Shown piece after piece: positions 58,037 through 64,000 of a DNA stretch of 64,000 nucleotides. This DNA comes from Xenorhabdus griffiniae. GTDB lineage: Bacteria; Pseudomonadota; Gammaproteobacteria; Enterobacterales; Enterobacteriaceae. Position 1 is the stretch's first letter; the number at the start of each line of letters is the position of its first letter. The position numbers and the translations under genes are program-made. The notes beneath the pieces were generated by a model that made no database searches, was not told the DNA's origin, and was given only the letters and a program-made list of their open reading frames with translations. Location: positions 2,884,001 to 2,948,000 of the forward strand of contig NZ_CP147737.1 in NCBI RefSeq assembly GCF_037265215.1. Direction: 5' to 3'.

Positions 58037-59089
58037 TTATTCACTCTTGGGTAATACTGCATCCAGCCGGGCAGCGATTCTGTCTGGAACCTGCTTCTCT
58101 GTAGCTTGAATAGCTTGATCGATAGCCGCCTTGAAAGCATGTTCATTAGCAGCACCGTGACTTTTTATGACGATGCCACGCAAGCCTAATAACGTTGCTC
58201 CGTTATACTGGTCAGGGTTTAGATGGCCGAACCGTTTAGTTACCTGTCTTAGTAACCATTTTTTAACTATCTTCATCTTGAAGAGTTTCATCAACCAAGA
58301 TGATTTTTTTTGCTGACCATCCGGTGACTTTACCAGAGATAAGATCACTCTGATCGCACCTTCCATCGTCTTCAGCGTAACATTACCTGCGAAGCCGTCA
58401 CATACGAGCACATCCGTTTTTCCCGTCAGTAACTCATTTCCTTCCACATACCCGATATAATTAATCGTTGGGATATTACGCAAGGTTATAGCGGCTTCGC
58501 GGATATTATCCAGCCCTTTGGATTCCTCTTCCCCGATGTTGAGTAACGCAACACGTGGATTATCCACACCAGCAACATACTCCGCCATGACAGCGCCCAT
58601 AATCGCAAACTGAACTAACATGCTGCTATTACAATTAATGTTAGCGCCTAAATCTAATACAACTGTCTTCTGCTGTTTTAGATTAGGTATCACCGTCATC
58701 AATGCAGGCCGTTCAATTCCTTCAATGGATTTCAGCATCAATTTCGCCAATCCCATCAAAGCCCCTGTATTTCCTGCACTGACACAAGCCTGTGCTTCGC
58801 CCGACTTAACTAAGTCCAGAGCTATACGCATGGAAGTACCGTGACTGGAACGGATGGCCTGAGACGGCCTTGCATCGCTGGAAACGACATGTTCCGCAGG
58901 AATAATTTGCAAACGGCTAAGCAGCTCAGCATTTTGATTTGCAAGCAAAGGAAAGATGGTTTCGGGATTGCCGACCAACAATAGCTTCAGTTGTGGATTA
59001 GATGCCAGTGCCTGCAATGCAGCAGGCACCGTAACGCGAGGACCAAAATCCCCACCCATAGCATCTAACGCTAAGGTTAGATTAGCCAA
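58037..59089 (-). CDS. plsX: phosphate acyltransferase PlsX
   Basis: The 350-residue enzyme makes acyl phosphate from acyl-ACP for phospholipid synthesis. [33 protein letters not shown] and [16 protein letters not shown] are characteristic. It follows rpmF with 29 bases between them. The linkage of rpmF, plsX and fabH is conserved in enterics. Confidence 0.96.
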   Translation of the reverse strand: MANLTLALDAMGGDFGPRVTVPAALQALASNPQLKLLLVGNPETIFPLLANQNAELLSRLQIIPAEHVVSSDARPSQAIRSSHGTSMRIALDLVKSGEAQACVSAGNTGALMGLAKLMLKSIEGIERPALMTVIPNLKQQKTVVLDLGANINCNSSMLVQFAIMGAVMAEYVAGVDNPRVALLNIGEEESKGLDNIREAAITLRNIPTINYIGYVEGNELLTGKTDVLVCDGFAGNVTLKTMEGAIRVILSLVKSPDGQQKKSSWLMKLFKMKIVKKWLLRQVTKRFGHLNPDQYNGATLLGLRGIVIKSHGAANEHAFKAAIDQAIQATEKQVPDRIAARLDAVLPKSE

Positions 59090-59118
59090 GATATCAACTT
59101 GCTAATGGTTAGCTGAAA

Positions 59119-59289
59119 TTACTTGTTGATTACCTTGCGGCCACGGTAGTAGCCATCAGCAGTCACGTGATGACGCAGGTGAGTTTCACCAGAAGTTTTG
59201 TCTACAGAGACAAGTGTTGCAGTCAGTGCGTCATGAGAACGACGCATACCACGCTTAGAACGAGTTGGTTTATTCTGTTGTACGGCCAT
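59119..59289 (-). CDS. rpmF: 50S ribosomal protein L32
   Basis: I read this 56-residue gene directly from the minus strand: [20 protein letters not shown], followed by [20 protein letters not shown] and ending [19 protein letters not shown] lies before the ATG. The sequence is the standard cysteine-free L32. It sits between yceD and plsX, and the expected cotranscription couples ribosome and membrane synthesis. Confidence 0.97.
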   Translation of the reverse strand: MAVQQNKPTRSKRGMRRSHDALTATLVSVDKTSGETHLRHHVTADGYYRGRKVINK

Positions 59290-59301
59290 TGACCTTACTC
59301 C

Positions 59302-59826
59302 TTAAGTACTTTTCTTTAAACTGGCTAATACGGCAAACGGGTTTGGTTTTTCTGCTTCAGGAGGCAGCGTACCAAACACCATGTCCGCGTCGGACACTTC
59401 ACAGTGTTCAGAATCATGTACCGGAACTACCGGCAGAGATAGAATTATTTCATCTTCAATCATTGCCAGCAAATCTATTTCGCCAAATTCGTTAACGTTT
59501 ATTGGCTCATACTCTTCCGGTAATGCCTCAGCCTGCTCATCATTGACGACCGGGCTAAAACAATACGTTGTGTGAACATGATGACTGAAATTACTGCCAC
59601 AGCGCTGACAGGCAAGCGTAACATCCACTTCGGAATGCCCTTTTACGACTGCCAGACGCTGCTTATCAATTTCAAATGATAATGAGCTATCTACATCACC
59701 ATCCACACTGACCACAATTTCTGCAAGACGAGAAACTTGCCCAGCAGAATAACTACCATAGTAATCCAATCTTTTCTGGGCCGCTCGAAGTACATCGATG
59801 GTCAGGGGTAATTTTACCTTTTGCAT
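59302..59826 (-). CDS. yceD: DUF177 protein YceD
   Basis: The 174-residue protein has the DUF177 CxxC segment ([13 protein letters not shown]) and the conserved [22 protein letters not shown], then [14 protein letters not shown] at the end. Family members are linked to accumulation of 23S rRNA, and the gene is nearly always joined to rpmF, as here (12 bases). Divergent from yceF. Confidence 0.93.
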   Translation of the reverse strand: MQKVKLPLTIDVLRAAQKRLDYYGSYSAGQVSRLAEIVVSVDGDVDSSLSFEIDKQRLAVVKGHSEVDVTLACQRCGSNFSHHVHTTYCFSPVVNDEQAEALPEEYEPINVNEFGEIDLLAMIEDEIILSLPVVPVHDSEHCEVSDADMVFGTLPPEAEKPNPFAVLASLKKST

Positions 59827-59959
59827 AAGGCGCGCATATTATCTTTGTAATGAGACATAGTCAAAGAAAAAGGCCACACATCTGCGCCTTTCCGTCAAAT
59901 ATTCGCTTATTAAGCGGCGTATAGTTTAAAATGCCTGCAAATATTTCTCTACGTATTTT

Positions 59960-60562
59960 ATGGAAAAAAAGATGCTTCCGATTGTTTTATCGTCAACTTC
60001 CGAATATCGCCGCCTATTGCTAGAAAAGCTGGGATTACCTTTTACCTGTGCTTCTCCCAATATTGATGAAAGCCCGCTGGAAAACGAAAGTCCAAAACAA
60101 TTGGTAATGCGGCTGTCACAGGCAAAAGCTCGCACTTTACAGCAGGAGTATTCTGGTCATCTCATTATAGCGTCAGATCAAGTTTGTGTTTTGGATGACG
60201 AAGTCACCGGCAAACCCCATAATTTTGAGAATGCTTTCTTACAATTGAAAAAAGCCAGTGGAAAATGTGTCACTTTTTATACTGGCATTACCTTATTCAA
60301 TAGCAAAACAGAAGTGGTTGATACTCGTTATGAGTTATTCCATGTTTATTTCAGGGACCTGACAGAAACAGAAATTATTTATTATCTAAACAAAGAAAAA
60401 CCCTTCAATTGTGCTGGTAGTTTTAAAAGCGAAGGCTTAGGAATTACATTATTCGAAAAGCTTGACGGCAAAGATCCAAACACACTGATCGGTTTACCAT
60501 TAATAACGTTGACAGAAATGCTGATCCGTCAGGGGATAAACCCACTGACGGTATGCCCTTAA
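59960..60562 (+). CDS. yceF: 7-methyl-GTP pyrophosphatase YceF (Maf family)
   Basis: The 200-residue Maf-type nucleotide pyrophosphatase shows [19 protein letters not shown], the Glu/Asp motif [21 protein letters not shown] and [20 protein letters not shown]. It hydrolyses m7GTP in E. coli, probably as housecleaning. An ATG four codons downstream ([10 protein letters not shown]) fits the E. coli N-terminus and has GGAAA before it, so it may be the true start. Its stop overlaps the convergent rluC stop by four bases. Confidence 0.93.
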   Translation: MEKKMLPIVLSSTSEYRRLLLEKLGLPFTCASPNIDESPLENESPKQLVMRLSQAKARTLQQEYSGHLIIASDQVCVLDDEVTGKPHNFENAFLQLKKASGKCVTFYTGITLFNSKTEVVDTRYELFHVYFRDLTETEIIYYLNKEKPFNCAGSFKSEGLGITLFEKLDGKDPNTLIGLPLITLTEMLIRQGINPLTVCP

Positions 60563-61515
60563 TGATTATTATGCCGCAATATTCTTAAACATTTCCGCAA
60601 CCTATCATCCATTGGGGCTTCGAAACGCAACGTTTCTCCCGTGGATGGATGGGTAAACTTTAATGAGCTGGCATGTAAGAACAAGCGGTTAAGTCCTGTT
60701 TCTGCCAGCTGAGCATCAAATGTTCTGTCACCATAGCGATCATCAAACGCAATGGGATGGCCAGCGTGTAAAGTGTGCACTCGGATCTGATGAGTCCGCC
60801 CTGTCACTGGGCTTGCTCGCACCAATGTCGCAAACGCATACCGTTCTTCAACTTTAAAACGTGTTTCAGACGGTTTGCCTTCTCTACTGACTTTAACCAC
60901 CCTTTCCCCACTTTGCAGGATATTTTTTAACAAAGGTGCTTCTACGACTTTACAATGGGATTGCCATTGTCCACGCACTAGTGCCAAGTAGTCTTTTTGC
61001 ATCTGTTTCAGGCGTAATTGCTCGTGCAAGGCCCGCAATGCAGAACGTTTTTTCGCAATCAACAAAATACCGGATGTATCGCGGTCAAGCCGATGCACCA
61101 GTTCAAGAAAACGGGCTTCAGGACGTAAAGCTCGTAACCCTTCTATCACACCAAAACTCAGACCACTGCCCCCATGCACTGCGGTTCCTGAGGGTTTGTT
61201 GATGACTAAAATATGGTCATCTTCATACAAGATACATTCCGCCAAAGCAGCAACCTTATCCAACTTAACAGATACAGGCGTTTCTTGTTTTTCTGCAACT
61301 CTAATCGGTGGGATTCTGATGACATCACCTGCTATCAATTTATATTCAGGCTTGATTCTTCCTTTGTTGACTCGCACTTCACCTTTACGCAAGATCCGAT
61401 AGATCAGGCTCTTAGGTACACCTTTTAAACGGGCCAGCAAAAAGTTATCAATTCGCTGACCGGCATATTCGTCATCAACTGTGACAAACTGTACAATTTG
61501 ATTATCTGTTTTCAT
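60559..61515 (-). CDS. rluC: 23S rRNA pseudouridine(955/2504/2580) synthase RluC
   Basis: The start [10 protein letters not shown] at 61515 is chosen over a TTG two codons upstream. The 318-residue enzyme has an N-terminal S4 RNA-binding domain (about 18-80, [20 protein letters not shown]) and the synthase core with catalytic Asp in [25 protein letters not shown] is the second motif. It is divergent from rne as in E. coli. Confidence 0.95.
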   Translation of the reverse strand: MKTDNQIVQFVTVDDEYAGQRIDNFLLARLKGVPKSLIYRILRKGEVRVNKGRIKPEYKLIAGDVIRIPPIRVAEKQETPVSVKLDKVAALAECILYEDDHILVINKPSGTAVHGGSGLSFGVIEGLRALRPEARFLELVHRLDRDTSGILLIAKKRSALRALHEQLRLKQMQKDYLALVRGQWQSHCKVVEAPLLKNILQSGERVVKVSREGKPSETRFKVEERYAFATLVRASPVTGRTHQIRVHTLHAGHPIAFDDRYGDRTFDAQLAETGLNRLFLHASSLKFTHPSTGETLRFEAPMDDRLRKCLRILRHNNH

Positions 61516-62071
61516 GGTCAAGATTCTAATAATCCAACCAACAGAGCGCCACTCATTTTTAACTATGTCTAAATAACAGCCATTTTTCTTACTTCATTGT
61601 TTCAGATGACTTAGGATAAAGACTAAATATTAACAACTTATCACTATTTCCTAATAAAAAAAGCGTAAAGCGATAAAGTCACCTTGCTATCACCCCAATA
61701 GCAATGGAATAATGCTTTCTGGCCACAGTTTACTAAACTATGAATGGCAAGATTAAAATTGTTTGTTATCTGTTTGATCGAGCAAAAACGCAGCAATGGC
61801 ATAAGACGTAATGTTCGATCAAATAATTTATGGGCTGCGGGTGGCAGCTTACTGGATTGGGCAAAATCTGTACCTATTTATTACAGCATCCCAATAAAGA
61901 GTACTGTGTTCAAATGAAATTCAGACTCGCCGACAAATAGGCGCCTCTATACAAACGATAGCCGTGAGGCTGGCGGTTTTGTAAAAGACACGAGGTCATC
62001 GGTAACTAGTAGCTCGCCTCTTTTTTTACTCGCAGCTCTATATTCATGTAAAAAATAATGAGTAAGTTAGA
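61516..62071 (+). promoter_or_regulatory. rne promoter region and long 5' leader
   Basis: About 555 bases separate rluC and rne. E. coli rne has a 361-base leader with hairpins hp2 and hp3 that RNase E itself recognises for feedback control. The segment GGGCTGCGGGTGGCAGCTTACTGGATTGGGCAAAATCTG (about 61831-61870) looks like the conserved structured part. A GAGG...CCTCTTTTTTT stretch follows at about 61959-62028. Assignment is by resemblance and position. Confidence 0.55.
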
Positions 62072-64000
62072 ATGAAAAGAATGTTAATCAACGCAACCCA
62101 ACAGGAAGAGTTGCGTGTTGCCCTTGTTGATGGGCAACGTCTTTATGATTTGGATATTGAAAGCCCTGGACACGAGCAGAAAAAGGCAAATATATATAAA
62201 GGGAAAATTACCCGAATTGAACCTAGCCTGGAAGCTGCTTTTGTTGATTACGGAGCAGAACGTCATGGTTTCCTTCCCATAAAAGAAATTGCTCGCGAAT
62301 ATTTTCCAAGTAATTATCACTCCCATGGACGCCCTAACATTAAGGATATCCTTAAAGAAGGCCAGGAAGTTATCGTTCAGGTTGATAAAGAAGAACGAGG
62401 TAACAAAGGGGCAGCTTTAACAACCTTTATTAGTTTGGCTGGCAGTTATTTAGTCCTGATGCCGAATAACCCAAGGGCAGGTGGAATTTCTCGCCGCATT
62501 GAGGGTGATGATCGCATCGAATTAAAAGAAGCGCTTTCTTCTCTTGAAGTTCCAGAGGGTATGGGGCTTATCGTTCGCACCGCCGGTGTAGGTAAATCGG
62601 CTGAAGCTTTGCAGGGTGACTTGAACTTCCGCCTGAGACATTGGGAAGCCATCAAAAAAGCCGCCGACAGTCATCCCGCCCCCTTCCTGATCCACCAGGA
62701 AAGCAATGTTATCGTGCGCGCATTCCGTGATTATCTGCGCCCAGATATTGGGGAAATCTTGATTGACAACCCTAAAATCCTTGATTTGGCACGCCAGCAT
62801 ATCACTGCACTGGGACGCCCTGATTTTGCCAGTAAAATCAAACTGTACAGTGGTGAAGTCCCGCTGTTTAGCCATTATCAAATAGAATCGCAAATCGAAT
62901 CGGCCTTCCAGCGTGAAGTTCGGTTACCTTCCGGCGGCTCTGTGGTCATTGATACGACGGAAGCTTTAACGGCTATCGATATCAACTCATCTCGTTCAAC
63001 TCGTGGTGGTGATATTGAAGAAACGGCATTTAATACCAACCTGGAAGCAGCTGACGAAATTGCACGCCAATTGCGTCTGCGTGACCTCGGTGGTCTTATT
63101 GTTATCGATTTCATTGATATGACACCAGTGCGTCACCAACGTGAAGTTGAAAACCGGCTGCGTGACGCTGTGCGACAAGATCGCGCTCGTATTCAAATTG
63201 GCCGAATTTCCCGCTTTGGCTTACTGGAGATGTCGCGCCAGCGTTTAAGCCCATCTCTGGGTGAATCCAGCCACCATGTCTGCCCGCGTTGTAGCGGCAC
63301 CGGAACTATTCGTGATAATGAATCACTGTCCCTGTCAATTCTACGTTTAATCGAAGAAGAAGCACTGAAAGAAAACACACATCAGGTTCATGCCATTGTC
63401 CCTGTACAGATCGCTTCTTACTTACTGAATGAAAAACGGCGGGCAGTCAGCGATATTGAGCATCGTCAAGGTGGTGTGGGTGTTGTCATTGTTCCAAATG
63501 ATCAAATGCAAACGCCACATTTCTCTGTCCTACGTGTACGTAAAGGCGAAGAAATTTCAACTTTAAGTTATTTGCTGCCACAGCTGCATGAAGCGGAAAT
63601 GACAAATGTTCAAGACGATGCCCAGCATGAACGCAAACGTCCAGAGCAACCGGCCATTTCAACTTTTGATCTGCCAGCAGCAGAAGCCGCTGCACCGGCA
63701 ACAGCAAAAGTAAAAACAAAAGAGAAAAAAGTAGTCGCTAATAACCCGCAACAAACAGAAAAACCAGGCTTGTTCAGCCGATTCTTCAGTGCCCTGAAAA
63801 AAATGTTCAGTGGTGAAGAAGAGAAACAAACCCAAGAAAAGGGCAAAAAACCGGCTGGCAATGATAATCGCCGCTCATCAGAACGTCGCAACCCACGCCG
63901 TCAGAATCAACGTCGCGAAAGTGAAGCACGTAATAACCGTGAACGTGATGAACAGCGTAAAGGGCGTAATACCCAGCAGAAAAACAATGTTCAGGATAGC
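62072..64000 (+). CDS. rne: ribonuclease E, C-terminus off the window
   Basis: The frame opens at ATG 62072 ([20 protein letters not shown]) and runs off the right edge after 643 codons; E. coli RNase E has 1061. It has the S1 domain (about 37-119, [20 protein letters not shown]), catalytic Asp303 (TAIDINSSR) and Asp346 (VIDFIDM), and the zinc link CPRCSGTG at 404-411. The membrane-binding amphipathic helix [16 protein letters not shown] is near 564-580. After that comes an Arg-rich RNA-binding region ([15 protein letters not shown]). It initiates most mRNA decay and assembles the degradosome. Confidence 0.97.
   Translation, partial: MKRMLINATQQEELRVALVDGQRLYDLDIESPGHEQKKANIYKGKITRIEPSLEAAFVDYGAERHGFLPIKEIAREYFPSNYHSHGRPNIKDILKEGQEVIVQVDKEERGNKGAALTTFISLAGSYLVLMPNNPRAGGISRRIEGDDRIELKEALSSLEVPEGMGLIVRTAGVGKSAEALQGDLNFRLRHWEAIKKAADSHPAPFLIHQESNVIVRAFRDYLRPDIGEILIDNPKILDLARQHITALGRPDFASKIKLYSGEVPLFSHYQIESQIESAFQREVRLPSGGSVVIDTTEALTAIDINSSRSTRGGDIEETAFNTNLEAADEIARQLRLRDLGGLIVIDFIDMTPVRHQREVENRLRDAVRQDRARIQIGRISRFGLLEMSRQRLSPSLGESSHHVCPRCSGTGTIRDNESLSLSILRLIEEEALKENTHQVHAIVPVQIASYLLNEKRRAVSDIEHRQGGVGVVIVPNDQMQTPHFSVLRVRKGEEISTLSYLLPQLHEAEMTNVQDDAQHERKRPEQPAISTFDLPAAEAAAPATAKVKTKEKKVVANNPQQTEKPGLFSRFFSALKKMFSGEEEKQTQEKGKKPAGNDNRRSSERRNPRRQNQRRESEARNNRERDEQRKGRNTQQKNNVQDS

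Overview
The window is a chromosomal segment of an enteric gammaproteobacterium. Gene content, moderate to low GC, many short palindromic intergenic repeats, a UmoD-like gene and insect-host-type accessory genes point to the Xenorhabdus/Photorhabdus branch of the Morganellaceae; this assignment is inferred from protein and repeat resemblance, without any database search. The right 40 kb keeps the Escherichia coli 25-min order (icd, rluE-nudJ-mnmA-hflD-purB, phoPQ, roxA, pepT, cobB, lolEDC, mfd, ycfJ/umoD, ndh, nagZ, thiK, lpoB, hinT, ycfH, holB, tmk, mltG, pabC, fabF, acpP, fabG, fabD, fabH, plsX, rpmF, yceD, yceF, rluC, rne). Several E. coli neighbours are missing (ptsG, nagK, ycfL, ycfP, bhsA, ldtC).

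Layout. (1) 1-4903 is an AT-rich accessory island read on the minus strand: two unknown genes, a prophage scar (frameshifted capsid fragment joined to a Ner-like tail), a type VI secretion cassette (extended Hcp, cysteine-hydrolase-like effector, lipoprotein), an IS1-family element, and the first 42 codons of a P4-type integrase cut by that IS. (2) 5191-16400 is mostly core: trhP with the CyaR sRNA downstream, fbaB, a TPP-riboswitch-controlled thiD, a cold-shock protein, an aromatic amino acid permease, a MarA/SoxS-type regulator, the amidase AmiD and an alanine/sodium symporter, separated by repeats. (3) 16750-24790 is a second mosaic: integrase remnants at both ends, a PliI-like lysozyme inhibitor, an IS110/IS1111-type transposon, a small exported protein, a prfH-rtcB ribosome rescue and repair operon with a leader peptide, a DUF2007 protein, an icd-derived scar, an avidin-like protein and an orphan tail fibre. 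It abuts the 3' end of icd, a classic phage attachment site. (4) 24794-64000 is core housekeeping ending inside rne.

How the genes work together. The fab-plsX-rpmF-yceD block couples phospholipid and fatty acid synthesis with ribosomal protein L32. lolCDE, lpoB, nagZ, mltG and amiD serve the envelope and peptidoglycan. phoPQ senses the envelope environment, but its sensor domain lacks the acidic patch of the enteric protein. thiD and thiK feed thiamine metabolism. trhP, mnmA, rluC, rluE, roxA, prfH and rtcB all modify, hydroxylate, rescue or repair the translation apparatus.

The strongest candidates for something undescribed are the Hcp-effector-lipoprotein cassette at the left and the translated leader peptide plus hairpin ahead of rtcB-prfH.
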